From the NCBI GenBank assembly GCA_016290835.1, contig JAEEVG010000018.1, positions 1 through 40,055 of the forward strand: a DNA stretch of 40,055 bases, in the 5' to 3' direction. Shown here piece by piece: positions 25,827 through 34,366 of the stretch. The first letter of the stretch is position 1, and each line of letters opens with the position of its first letter. This DNA comes from Bacteroidales bacterium. GTDB taxonomy: Bacteria > Bacteroidota > Bacteroidia > Bacteroidales > UBA932. The translations under genes and the position numbers were made by a program. The notes beneath the pieces are model-generated. The model searched no databases, was not told the DNA's origin, and was given only the letters and a program-made list of their open reading frames with translations.

Positions 25827-27041
25827 ATGGAAAAGAAAAAGAAGGTCGTGGTCGCGTTCAGCGGCGGTCTGGATACCTCCTACACGGTGATGTACCTCGC
25901 CAAAGAAAAAGGCTATGAGGTCCACGCCGCCTGTGCCAACACGGGCGGATTCAGCCCCGAGCAGCTCCGCACCAACGAGGAGAACGCCTACAAGCTGGGC
26001 GCCACGAAATATGTGACCCTCGACGTCACGCAGGAATACTACGCCAAGAGCCTCAAGTATATGATCTGGGGCAATGTGCTCCGCAACGGCACCTATCCCA
26101 TCTCGGTATCCTCCGAGCGCATCTTCCAGGGTATGGCCATCGCCCGCTACGCCAACGAGATCGGCGCGGACGCCATCGCCCACGGCTCCACCGGTGCCGG
26201 CAACGACCAGGTCCGTTTCGATATGACCTTCCTGGTGATGTGCCCCCAGATGGAGATCATCACCCTCACCCGCGACGGCAACCTCTCCCGCAAGGACGAG
26301 GTGGACTATCTCAACGCCCACGGCTTCAATGCCGATTTCGCGAAGCTCAAATACTCCTACAATGTCGGCATCTGGGGCACTTCCATCTGCGGCGGCGAGA
26401 TCCTCGATTCAAAGCAGGGCCTGCCCGAGAGCGCCTACCTCAAGCAGGTCTCCAAGACCGGCTCCGAGATCCTGAGCCTGGGCTTCGAGAAGGGTGAACT
26501 GAAGAGCGTGAACGGCGTGGAATACACCGACAAGATCGCCGCCATCCAGGCCGTGGAGGCCGTGGGAGCTTCCTACGGCATCGGCCGCGATATGCACGTG
26601 GGCGATACGATCATCGGCATCAAGGGCCGTGTGGGCTTCGAAGCCGCCGCGCCGATGCTCATCATCGGGGCCCATAAATTCCTGGAGAAATTCACCCTCT
26701 CCAAGTGGCAGCAATACTGGAAAGACCAGGTCGCGAATTGGTACGGGATGTTCCTGCACGAGAGCCAGTATCTCGAGCCCGTGATGCGGGACATCGAGGC
26801 GATGCTCGAGAGCAGCCAGCGCAACGTGAACGGCACCGTGACCCTCGAACTCCGCCCCTACGGTTTCTCCACCGTGGGCGTGGACTCCCCCGACGATCTG
26901 CTCAAGAGCAAGCTCGGCGAGTACGGCGAGACCCAGCGGGGCTGGACGGCCGCGGAGGCCAAGGGCTTCATCAAGGTCACGTCCACGCCGCTGCGTGTCT
27001 ATTACGGCAATCACCCGGAAGAATTCAAGGGCGATGATTAA
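25827..27041 (+). CDS. argG: Argininosuccinate synthase
   Basis: A 404-residue enzyme joining citrulline and aspartate with ATP. The N-terminal PP-loop reads AFSGGLDTS (SGGLDTS at residues 12-18). AHGSTGAGNDQVRFD, the conserved substrate loop, and GRVGFEAAAPMLI follow. The length is normal. The start ATG follows a tandem repeat directly. Its end overlaps the argC start by 8 bases. Confidence 0.96.
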   Translation: MEKKKKVVVAFSGGLDTSYTVMYLAKEKGYEVHAACANTGGFSPEQLRTNEENAYKLGATKYVTLDVTQEYYAKSLKYMIWGNVLRNGTYPISVSSERIFQGMAIARYANEIGADAIAHGSTGAGNDQVRFDMTFLVMCPQMEIITLTRDGNLSRKDEVDYLNAHGFNADFAKLKYSYNVGIWGTSICGGEILDSKQGLPESAYLKQVSKTGSEILSLGFEKGELKSVNGVEYTDKIAAIQAVEAVGASYGIGRDMHVGDTIIGIKGRVGFEAAAPMLIIGAHKFLEKFTLSKWQQYWKDQVANWYGMFLHESQYLEPVMRDIEAMLESSQRNVNGTVTLELRPYGFSTVGVDSPDDLLKSKLGEYGETQRGWTAAEAKGFIKVTSTPLRVYYGNHPEEFKGDD

Positions 27042-28017
27042 GGTCGGCATTATCGGCGGCGCCGGCTACACGGCGGGCGAGTTGATACGCATCCTGGTGA
27101 ATCACCCGGAGGCGGAGATCGTCTTCGTGCACTCGGGCAGCAACGCCGGCAATCCCCTCCACGCCGTCCACAGCGGCCTGCTGGGCGAGACGGATCTGCG
27201 TTTCAGTGACAACTGGGACCTCGATGCCGTGGACGTGCTTTTCCTCTGCTCTGCGCACGGGAAGAGCCGGGAGTTCTGGGAGCAGAACCCCTGCCCCGCC
27301 GGCCTGAAGGTAGTGGACCTCGCGCAGGACTACCGCGACGAATCCGAAGGCTATGTCTATGGCCTGCCCGAATGGCAGCGGGACAAGATCCGCTGCGCCG
27401 ACAAGATCGCCAATCCCGGCTGTTTCGCCACGGCCATCCAGCTCGGGCTGCTGCCCCTCGCGGACGCCGGCCTGCTCTCCGGGACCGTCCACGTGACCGC
27501 GATCACGGGTTCGACGGGCGCGGGGGTCAAGCCCTCGGTGACCACTCATTTCAGCTGGCGCAGCGACAATCTCTCGACCTACAAGGTCTTCGAGCACCAG
27601 CATCTGAAGGAAATCTGCCGCAACCTCGGAGAGATCCTTCGCTTCGCTCAGGATGACAGGAAGTGTTGTCCTCCTTCGATCCAGTTCGTGCCGATGCGGG
27701 GCGACTTCGCCCGGGGCATCTTCGCGAGCATCACCCTGGACTGCCCGCTCGACGGCGCCCGGGCACTCTCCCTGTACAAGGACTACTACGCCGATGCGCC
27801 TTTCACCTTCGTGTCCGACACGCCGGTAGATCTCAAGCAGGTGGTCAATACCAACAAGTGCCTCCTCGCGCTGGAGAAGCACGGCGATACCCTCGTGGTC
27901 AGTTCGGTGATCGACAACCTTCTCAAAGGGGCCTCCGGACAGGCGGTCCAGAATATGAACTTGATTTTCGGAATTCCGGAGACTTCCGGCCTGAAGCTGA
28001 AGGCATCAGCATTCTAG
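27034..28017 (+). CDS. argC: N-acyl-gamma-glutamyl-phosphate reductase with repeat-derived segment
   Basis: A 327-residue NADPH-dependent reductase. It has the N-terminal GGAGYTAGELIRIL nucleotide-binding motif, catalytic Cys130 in NPGCFAT, and FVPMRGDFARGIFA. It reduces N-acyl-glutamyl phosphate to the semialdehyde. The ATG at 27034 is chosen because MIKVGIIGGAGY is the canonical start and the upstream extension lies within argG. Residues about 200-212 (EILRFAQDDRKCC) are encoded by a copy of the dispersed repeat at 27631-27660. The frame is kept, so the enzyme is probably functional with an altered surface loop. Confidence 0.94.
   Translation: MIKVGIIGGAGYTAGELIRILVNHPEAEIVFVHSGSNAGNPLHAVHSGLLGETDLRFSDNWDLDAVDVLFLCSAHGKSREFWEQNPCPAGLKVVDLAQDYRDESEGYVYGLPEWQRDKIRCADKIANPGCFATAIQLGLLPLADAGLLSGTVHVTAITGSTGAGVKPSVTTHFSWRSDNLSTYKVFEHQHLKEICRNLGEILRFAQDDRKCCPPSIQFVPMRGDFARGIFASITLDCPLDGARALSLYKDYYADAPFTFVSDTPVDLKQVVNTNKCLLALEKHGDTLVVSSVIDNLLKGASGQAVQNMNLIFGIPETSGLKLKASAF
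27631..27660. repeat. Dispersed short repeat inside argC
   Basis: GAGATCCTTCGCTTCGCTCA followed by GGATGACAGG. It matches the intergenic copies almost exactly but lies within the argC coding sequence, in frame. Confidence 0.88.
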
Positions 28018-28023
28018 CGAGCG

Positions 28024-29151
28024 ATGGAACTTTTCGATGTCTATTCCCTTTTTGACGTGGCGCCCGTGCGGGCGCGCGGATGCACCGTCTGGGACGACAA
28101 GGGGCAGGAATACCTCGACCTTTACGGCGGGCACGCCGTGATCTCCGTGGGCCACTGCCATCCGCATTATGTGGCCGCCCTGAAGGAGCAGCTGGACCGG
28201 ATCGGTTTCTACTCCAACAGCGTGCGCAACCCCCTGCAGGAGCAGCTGGCGAAGCGCATCGGCGAGGTCAGCGGCTATGAGGATTACAGCCTGTTCCTCG
28301 ACAACAGCGGTGCGGAATCCAACGAGAACGCCGCCAAGCTGGCTTCCTTCCACACCGGCAAGGACCGTATCATTGCCTTCCGGCGCAGTTTCCACGGCCG
28401 CACTTCCGGCGCCGTGGCCCTGACGGACAACCCGGCGATCATCTCCCCTTTCAATGCCCACCACCGCGTGACCTTCTGTGACTTGAACGACGGCACGGCC
28501 GTCGCCGACGAACTCGCCAAGGGGGGCGTCGCGGCCGTAATTGTGGAGGGTATCCAGGGTTGCGGGGGCATCCACGTGCCCGAGCCGGGCTTCCTGCAGC
28601 ATCTATCCCGCCTGTGCGAGCACTACCACGCCGCGCTCATCCTCGACGAGGTGCAGAGCGGCTACGGACGCACGGGCAAATTTTTCGCCCACCAGTGGGC
28701 GGGTATCCGGCCCGACATCATCACCCTCGGCAAGGGCATCGCGAACGGATTCCCCTGCGGGGGCATCCTGATCTCCCCGGCATTCCGGCCGCGCAAGGGT
28801 ATGCTCGGCACCACTTTCGGGGGCAATTACCTCGCCTGCGCGGCGGCCCTCGCCGTGCTGGACATCATCGAGCAGGAGGACCTGGTGGAGAACGCCCGCG
28901 TCGTGGGCGAATACCTCAAGGCCCATCTCCCGCAGAGCCCGCGCATCAAGGAGGTCCGCGGTCGCGGCCTGATGCTCGGCATCGAGATGAACGAGAGCGT
29001 CGCTCCCCTGCGGAAGGCGCTCCTCTACGACAAGCACATCTTTACCGGCGTGGCCGGAACGAATATGATACGGCTGCTCGCCCCGCTCTGCCTCACGCAG
29101 GCCGAGGCGGACCGTTTCCTGCAAGCATTCAACGAAGTTCTCGCGCAATGA
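28024..29151 (+). CDS. argD: N-acylornithine aminotransferase
   Basis: A 375-residue class III PLP aminotransferase. It has DNSGAESNENAAKLA, SFHGRTSGA, LILDEVQSGYGRTGKFFA, and ITLGKGIANGFPCGG carrying the PLP lysine. It converts N-acyl-glutamate semialdehyde to N-acylornithine using glutamate. The gene starts 7 bases after argC and its stop overlaps the next start (ATGA). Confidence 0.94.
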   Translation: MELFDVYSLFDVAPVRARGCTVWDDKGQEYLDLYGGHAVISVGHCHPHYVAALKEQLDRIGFYSNSVRNPLQEQLAKRIGEVSGYEDYSLFLDNSGAESNENAAKLASFHTGKDRIIAFRRSFHGRTSGAVALTDNPAIISPFNAHHRVTFCDLNDGTAVADELAKGGVAAVIVEGIQGCGGIHVPEPGFLQHLSRLCEHYHAALILDEVQSGYGRTGKFFAHQWAGIRPDIITLGKGIANGFPCGGILISPAFRPRKGMLGTTFGGNYLACAAALAVLDIIEQEDLVENARVVGEYLKAHLPQSPRIKEVRGRGLMLGIEMNESVAPLRKALLYDKHIFTGVAGTNMIRLLAPLCLTQAEADRFLQAFNEVLAQ

Positions 29152-30110
29152 AATCCTTCTTCCACGTCAGCGATATCGGCGACCTCGGCGCAGCGCTCGA
29201 GGAAGCCCGGCAGGTGAAGGCCACCCCCTTCGCCTGGAAGCATCTCGGAACGGACAAGACCATCATGCTGGTCTTCTTCAACAGCAGCTTGCGCACCCGC
29301 CTGAGCAGCCAGAAGGCCGCGCTGAACCTGGGGATGAATCCCATCGTGCTCAACATCGGGCAGGACAGCTGGAAGCTGGAGACTCAGATGGGCGTGGTGA
29401 TGGACGGCGATAAGTCCGAGCATCTGCGCGAGGCCATCCCGGTGATGACCTCCTATTGCGACCTGATCGGCATCCGTTCTTTCGCGGGCCTGACGGACCG
29501 CGGATACGACTATTCCGAGACTGTCCTGCGCCAGTTCATCGACTATGGCGGCAAGCCGGTGATCAGCCTGGAGTCCGCCACCGTGCATCCCTGCCAGGCT
29601 TTCGCGGACCTGATCACCATCGAGGAATACCGCACCAAGCCGCGTCCCAAGGTGGTGATGACCTGGGCCCCGCACCCGCGGGCTCTCCCCCAGGCCGTCC
29701 CGAACTCTTTCGCCGAATGGATGAATGCGGCGGACGTGGACTTCGTGATCACGCATCCCCGCGGCTATGAACTCGACCCCGCTTTCGTCGGTCCCGCCCG
29801 CGTGGAGTATGACCAGATGAAGGCCCTGGAAGGGGCGGATTTCGTGTATGCCAAGAACTGGTCCTGCCCCGGGGTCACGAATCCCGCCCAGTACGGCCAG
29901 GTCCTCAGCAAGGATATGAGCTGGACCGTGGATGCGAAGCACATGGCCGTGACGGACAATGCTTATTTCCTGCACTGCCTGCCCGTGCGGCGCAATATGA
30001 TCGTGTCCGACGAGGTGATCGACTCCCCGCGGAGCCTGGTGATCCCGGAGGCGGCCAACCGCGTCGTGTCCGCCCAGGTGGTGATGAAACGCATGCTCGA
30101 GAGCCTATGA
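29148..30110 (+). CDS. argF': N-succinylornithine (N-acylornithine) carbamoyltransferase
   Basis: A 320-residue transcarbamylase close to the Bacteroides fragilis argF' type. It has the carbamoyl-phosphate loop SSLRTR (residues 46-51), ATVHPCQAFADL, and the C-terminal HCLPVRRNM. It carbamoylates an N-acylornithine to N-acylcitrulline instead of using ornithine. The specificity-switch position in MDGDKSEHL is Ser90. In the studied enzymes Pro there gives succinylornithine use and Glu gives acetylornithine use, and Ser in the acetyl enzyme switches it to succinylornithine. I therefore predict N-succinylornithine as substrate. The start is the ATG overlapping the argD stop. Confidence 0.9.
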   Translation: MKSFFHVSDIGDLGAALEEARQVKATPFAWKHLGTDKTIMLVFFNSSLRTRLSSQKAALNLGMNPIVLNIGQDSWKLETQMGVVMDGDKSEHLREAIPVMTSYCDLIGIRSFAGLTDRGYDYSETVLRQFIDYGGKPVISLESATVHPCQAFADLITIEEYRTKPRPKVVMTWAPHPRALPQAVPNSFAEWMNAADVDFVITHPRGYELDPAFVGPARVEYDQMKALEGADFVYAKNWSCPGVTNPAQYGQVLSKDMSWTVDAKHMAVTDNAYFLHCLPVRRNMIVSDEVIDSPRSLVIPEAANRVVSAQVVMKRMLESL

Positions 30111-30883
30111 TCAGCGTCTACAAGGTCGGGGGCAATGTCGTGGACGATCCGGCGGCGCTGGATCGTTTCTGCCGCGCATTCGCCGCGCTGGAGGGGCCGA
30201 AAGTGCTCGTCCACGGGGGCGGCGTGCGGGCCAGCCAGGTGCAGAAGGCCCTGGGCCAGGAGCCCGTCAAGATCGAGGGGCGGCGCGTCACCGACGCGGC
30301 CGCGCTCGAGGTCGTGACGATGGTCTATGCCGGCTGGTGCAACAAGGACATCGTCTCCCGCCTGCAGGCGCTGGGCTGCAACGCCATCGGCCTCGCCGGC
30401 TGTGACGGGGGCGTGCTCACTGCCAAGCGCCGCCCGCCCAAGACCCTCAGCGACGGGGTGACGAAAGTGGATTTCGGCTTCGTGGGCGACGTCACGGCGG
30501 CTTCGGTCAACGCTCCGTTCCTGCACAGCCTGCTGGACGGCGGGCTGGTGCCCGTACTCAGTGCGATCAACCACGACGGCGCCGGGCAGCTGCTCAATAC
30601 CAATGCCGACACCGTGGCCGCTGCGATTGCCGTAGCGCTGGGTGCAAAACTATTTTATTGTTTCGAAAAAAATGGCGTACTTTGTGACCGGAATGACGAA
30701 AGCAGCGTGATTCCGATCCTGGACCCGGCGCTTTGCCGGACGCTGCAGGCCGAAGGGCGCATCGCCGAGGGGATGATCCCCAAGCTCGACAATGCGTTCC
30801 GGGCTCTGCGGGACGGTGCGGCCGGAGTCGTGATACGCAGCGCCGACCTGTCCGAGACAGGCGGCACCGAATTGAAGTTATGA
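30107..30883 (+). CDS. argB: N-acylglutamate kinase
   Basis: A 258-residue amino acid kinase with the VLVHGGGVRASQVQKALG nucleotide/substrate loop, INHDGAGQLLNTNADTVAAAIA, and the C-terminal segment MIPKLDNAFRALRDGA. It phosphorylates N-acylglutamate. The length is normal for bacterial ArgB without the extra N-terminal helix linked to arginine inhibition, so feedback control may differ. It overlaps both neighbours by 4 bases (ATGA). Confidence 0.93.
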   Translation: MISVYKVGGNVVDDPAALDRFCRAFAALEGPKVLVHGGGVRASQVQKALGQEPVKIEGRRVTDAAALEVVTMVYAGWCNKDIVSRLQALGCNAIGLAGCDGGVLTAKRRPPKTLSDGVTKVDFGFVGDVTAASVNAPFLHSLLDGGLVPVLSAINHDGAGQLLNTNADTVAAAIAVALGAKLFYCFEKNGVLCDRNDESSVIPILDPALCRTLQAEGRIAEGMIPKLDNAFRALRDGAAGVVIRSADLSETGGTELKL

Positions 30884-31971
30884 GCTTGAAGGAAGATTCC
30901 ATACAGCTGCTCCGGCAGATGGTGCGCATCCCCTCCCGTTCGGGTGAGGAAGGCGCCGTGGCCGCGCTTGTGAGCGGGGCGCTCGATGCGTGGGGAATCC
31001 CCCACGAGATCGTCCGGGGCAACGTGCTGGCCCTCAACCGACGATTCGACCCCTCCAAGCCTACCCTCGCCCTCGACGCCCACCTGGACACGGTCCCTGC
31101 CAACGGCGGCTATACCCGTGACCCGTTCGACTCCGGCAACGACCCGGATATCATTTACGGTCTGGGCTCCAATGACGATGGCGGAAGTGTAGTGTCGATG
31201 ATCGCTGCGTTCCGCCATTTCTTTGACGCCCGGATGCCGTTCAACCTGATGCTGGTCCTCTCCTGCGAGGAAGAGGTGGCCGGGCCGGACGGCGCCCGCT
31301 GGCTCTTCGCGCCCGACGGGCTTTTCGCCTCCAGCGGGGCCTGGCCGATGCCGAAACGGGTCATCGTGGGCGAACCCACCGGGATGCGCATCGCGAGCAG
31401 CGAGCGCGGCCTGCTGGTGCTGGATGGCGAGGCGCAGGGCGTGAGCGGCCACGCGGCCCGCGGCGAAGGGGTGAACGCCCTCTACATCGCCCTCGACGAC
31501 ATCGCGGCCCTGCGCTCGCACCGCTTCACGCGACATTCGGATTTGATGGGCGACGTGCATCTCAACGTGACGATGATTTCCGCCGGACAGGCGCACAATG
31601 TGATTCCCGACGTATGCCGCTTCGTCGTGGACATCCGCCCGACCGAACAGTACACCAACCCCGAGATCGTGGAGGAACTGCAGGCGCTCTGCCGCAGCAA
31701 GCTCAGCCCCCGCAATCTCGCCAACCGCTCCTCTGCGACGCAGAGCGGCTCTCCCCTGCTCGCCGCCGCGGCGCAGCTCGGCATCGAGACCTATTCCTCG
31801 CCTACGACCTCCGACTGGATGCGCATCGGCTGCGATGCGGTCAAGATGGGACCCGGCGAGTCCGCCCGCTCCCACAAGGCGGACGAATACATCCTCGCCC
31901 GCGAGATTTCGGAGGGGATAGATGGATATATAGCATTTATTGAGACTCTATATGGCTACTCTCTGGAATAA
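30880..31971 (+). CDS. argE: M20 family deacylase, probable N-acylcitrulline/ornithine deacylase (ArgE-like)
   Basis: A 363-residue M20 metallopeptidase. Metal and catalytic residues are visible in ALDAHLDTVP, GLGSNDDGG, SCEEEVAG (general-base Glu), VGEPTG, and the late SHKADEYI. The dimerisation domain includes GVSGHAARGEG. In this pathway it should remove the acyl group, most likely from N-succinyl- or N-acetylcitrulline, giving citrulline for argG. The ATG at 30880 overlaps the argB stop. The last 20 bases overlap argH. Confidence 0.88.
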   Translation: MSLKEDSIQLLRQMVRIPSRSGEEGAVAALVSGALDAWGIPHEIVRGNVLALNRRFDPSKPTLALDAHLDTVPANGGYTRDPFDSGNDPDIIYGLGSNDDGGSVVSMIAAFRHFFDARMPFNLMLVLSCEEEVAGPDGARWLFAPDGLFASSGAWPMPKRVIVGEPTGMRIASSERGLLVLDGEAQGVSGHAARGEGVNALYIALDDIAALRSHRFTRHSDLMGDVHLNVTMISAGQAHNVIPDVCRFVVDIRPTEQYTNPEIVEELQALCRSKLSPRNLANRSSATQSGSPLLAAAAQLGIETYSSPTTSDWMRIGCDAVKMGPGESARSHKADEYILAREISEGIDGYIAFIETLYGYSLE

Positions 31972-33271
31972 AGGCACTTCCGCAACGGAAGCCGTGGAGC
32001 GTTTTACGGTCGGGAACGACCGGGTCCTCGACCGCAGGCTCGCCCGTTATGATGTGCAGGGTTCGCTCGCGCACATCCGGATGCTCGCGCAGATCGGCCT
32101 GCTGACCGAGGACGAATGTGCGGTCCTGACCGCCGCGCTGGAGCGCATCGCCGCACGGATCGAGGCGGGCGATTTCGAACTCGAACCCGATGTGGAAGAC
32201 ATCCATTCGCAGGTGGAACTGCTGCTCACCCGGGAGCTGGGAGAACTGGGCGGCAAGATTCATTCCGGCCGCTCCCGCAACGACCAGGTCCTCGTGGACA
32301 TCAAACTTTTCCTGCGCGACGAACTGCTTGCCGTGCGCGAGGAGGTCCTGACCCTGTTCCGCACCCTGCAGGCCCTCAGCGAGCAGTATAAAGAAGTGCT
32401 CCTGCCCGGGTACACGCACATGCAGGTGGCGATGCCCTCTTCTTTCGGCCTGTGGTTCGGCGCATATGCCGAGGCCCTCGTGGACGATATGAACGTCCTC
32501 GGCGGAGCGTGGAAGGTGGTGGACCGCAACCCGCTCGGCTCGGCCGCGGGCTATGGCAATTCCTTCCCCCTGGACCGGCAGATGACCACCGACCTGCTCC
32601 ACTTCGCCTCCCCTGTCTACAATAGCGTCGCCGCCCAGATGCAGCGCGGGCGCACGGAGCGGACCGTGGCTTCGGCCCTGGGTGGCATCGCGCTCACGCT
32701 CAATAAGTTCGCGGCGGACTGCTGCCTGTATATGTGCCCCAATTTCGGCTTCATCCATTTCCCGGACGAGCTGACCACGGGCTCCAGCATCATGCCCCAC
32801 AAGAAGAATCCCGACGTCTGGGAGATCCTGCGCGGCAAGTGCAACCGCATCCTCTCCTGCGAGAACGAGATCGCCCTCCTCTGCAGCAACATGCCCCACG
32901 GCTACCACCGCGACGCCCAGCTGCTCAAGGACATCCTCTTCCCCGCCCTGGAGGATCTGCACGCCTGTCTGCAGATGTGCGATTATATGCTCGCGCACAT
33001 CGAAGTGCGCACGGACATCCTCGACAATCCGCTCTACGACTACCTCTTCACCGTGGAGGAGGTCAACCGCCGTACCCTCGCCGGGGTCCCCTTCCGCGAC
33101 GCCTACCGCCAGGTGGGCATCGAGGTGAACGAGGGGCGTTTCCGCTACAGCGGGGGCGAAACCAAGGACCTGAAGGCCTCCGACCTGGGCCACACGCATC
33201 TGGGGAGCCTGGGCAATCTGTGCAACGACAAGATCGCCGCGCTGATGGACGCGGCTTCCAAATGGAAATAA
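31952..33271 (+). CDS. argH: Argininosuccinate lyase
   Basis: A 439-residue member of the fumarase/aspartase superfamily. It has HSGRSRNDQV near residues 107-116 and the signature GSSIMPHKKNPD near 276-287. It splits argininosuccinate to arginine and fumarate. The ATG at 31952 gives the usual MATLWNKG start; a TTG four codons upstream is unlikely. It overlaps the ArgE-like gene by 20 bases. Confidence 0.94.
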   Translation: MATLWNKGTSATEAVERFTVGNDRVLDRRLARYDVQGSLAHIRMLAQIGLLTEDECAVLTAALERIAARIEAGDFELEPDVEDIHSQVELLLTRELGELGGKIHSGRSRNDQVLVDIKLFLRDELLAVREEVLTLFRTLQALSEQYKEVLLPGYTHMQVAMPSSFGLWFGAYAEALVDDMNVLGGAWKVVDRNPLGSAAGYGNSFPLDRQMTTDLLHFASPVYNSVAAQMQRGRTERTVASALGGIALTLNKFAADCCLYMCPNFGFIHFPDELTTGSSIMPHKKNPDVWEILRGKCNRILSCENEIALLCSNMPHGYHRDAQLLKDILFPALEDLHACLQMCDYMLAHIEVRTDILDNPLYDYLFTVEEVNRRTLAGVPFRDAYRQVGIEVNEGRFRYSGGETKDLKASDLGHTHLGSLGNLCNDKIAALMDAASKWK

Positions 33272-33289
33272 GCAAAGAACAATATCAAG

Positions 33290-34366
33290 ATGGCAACACG
33301 CAAAAAAGTGAAACTCGTCCTGCAGAACGGACGCACCATGGTGGGCTGGGGCTTCGGCTACGATGGCCCCTGCGACGGAGAGGTGGTCTTCTCCACGGCC
33401 ATGGTGGGCTACACCGAGAGCCTTACCGATCCCTCTTATTCTGGCCAGATCCTCTGCCTGACGTATCCGATCCTGGGCAACTACGGCATCCCGCCGATGG
33501 AAGTGGACGATTACGGGATCATCAAGAGTTTCGAGTCTGAGAAAATCTGGATCCGCGGCTTGATCGTGACCGACTATAGCGAGAACTACAGCCACTGGGA
33601 CGCCGTCCAGAGCCTCGGCGACTGGATGGCGGCACAGAAGATTCCCGGCATCTGCGGCATCGACACCCGCCTCCTGACCCAGATCCTGCGCGAAGAGGGA
33701 ACGATGCTCGGCAAGATCGTTCCTGCGGACGACGAGAGTCCGTTCGACGTGCCTGACCCCCACCAGGACAATCAGGCTGCGCTGGTAAGCTGCAAGGAGA
33801 TCATCCGTTACGGAAAGGGCGACAAGAAGGTCGTGCTGGTGGACTGCGGCGTGAAGCACCAGATCCTGCGCAACCTGGTGATCCGCGGGGTGGAAGTCAT
33901 CCGTGTGCCTTGGGATTACGACTTCAACCAGCTGGAGTGGGACGGTCTGTTCCTCTCCAACGGGCCGGGCGATCCGATGCACTGCCAGGTGACGGTGGAG
34001 CACATCCGCAAGGCGATGGAGACCGGCAAGCCCATCTGCGGTATCTGCATGGGCAACCAGCTGCTCGGCCTGGCCGTCGGCGCCAAGACCTATAAATTGA
34101 AATACGGCCATCGCTCCCACAACCAGCCGGTGCGCCAGTGCGGCACCGACAAGTGCTATATCACCGCCCAAAACCATGGGTTCGCCGTGGACGACGCCAC
34201 CCTGCCCGCCGACTGGGAGCCTTTCTTCATCAATATGAACGACGGCACCAATGAGGGCATACGCCACACGAGCAAGCCTTTCTTCTCGGCCCAGTTCCAT
34301 CCCGAGGCTTCCAGCGGCCCGGAAGATACCGAATTCATCTTTGACGATTTTATTTCCAAGTTATGA
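33290..34366 (+). CDS. carA: Carbamoyl phosphate synthase small (glutaminase) subunit
   Basis: A 358-residue protein. The N-terminal CarA domain (VVFSTAMVGYTESLTDPSY) is followed by a class I glutamine amidotransferase domain with nucleophile Cys253 in GICMGNQLLG and His/Glu in FHPEASSGPEDTEF. It supplies ammonia to CarB. It starts 18 bases after argH and overlaps carB by 4 bases (ATGA), so carbamoyl phosphate is made from the same transcript as the transcarbamylase that uses it. Confidence 0.96.
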   Translation: MATRKKVKLVLQNGRTMVGWGFGYDGPCDGEVVFSTAMVGYTESLTDPSYSGQILCLTYPILGNYGIPPMEVDDYGIIKSFESEKIWIRGLIVTDYSENYSHWDAVQSLGDWMAAQKIPGICGIDTRLLTQILREEGTMLGKIVPADDESPFDVPDPHQDNQAALVSCKEIIRYGKGDKKVVLVDCGVKHQILRNLVIRGVEVIRVPWDYDFNQLEWDGLFLSNGPGDPMHCQVTVEHIRKAMETGKPICGICMGNQLLGLAVGAKTYKLKYGHRSHNQPVRQCGTDKCYITAQNHGFAVDDATLPADWEPFFINMNDGTNEGIRHTSKPFFSAQFHPEASSGPEDTEFIFDDFISKL

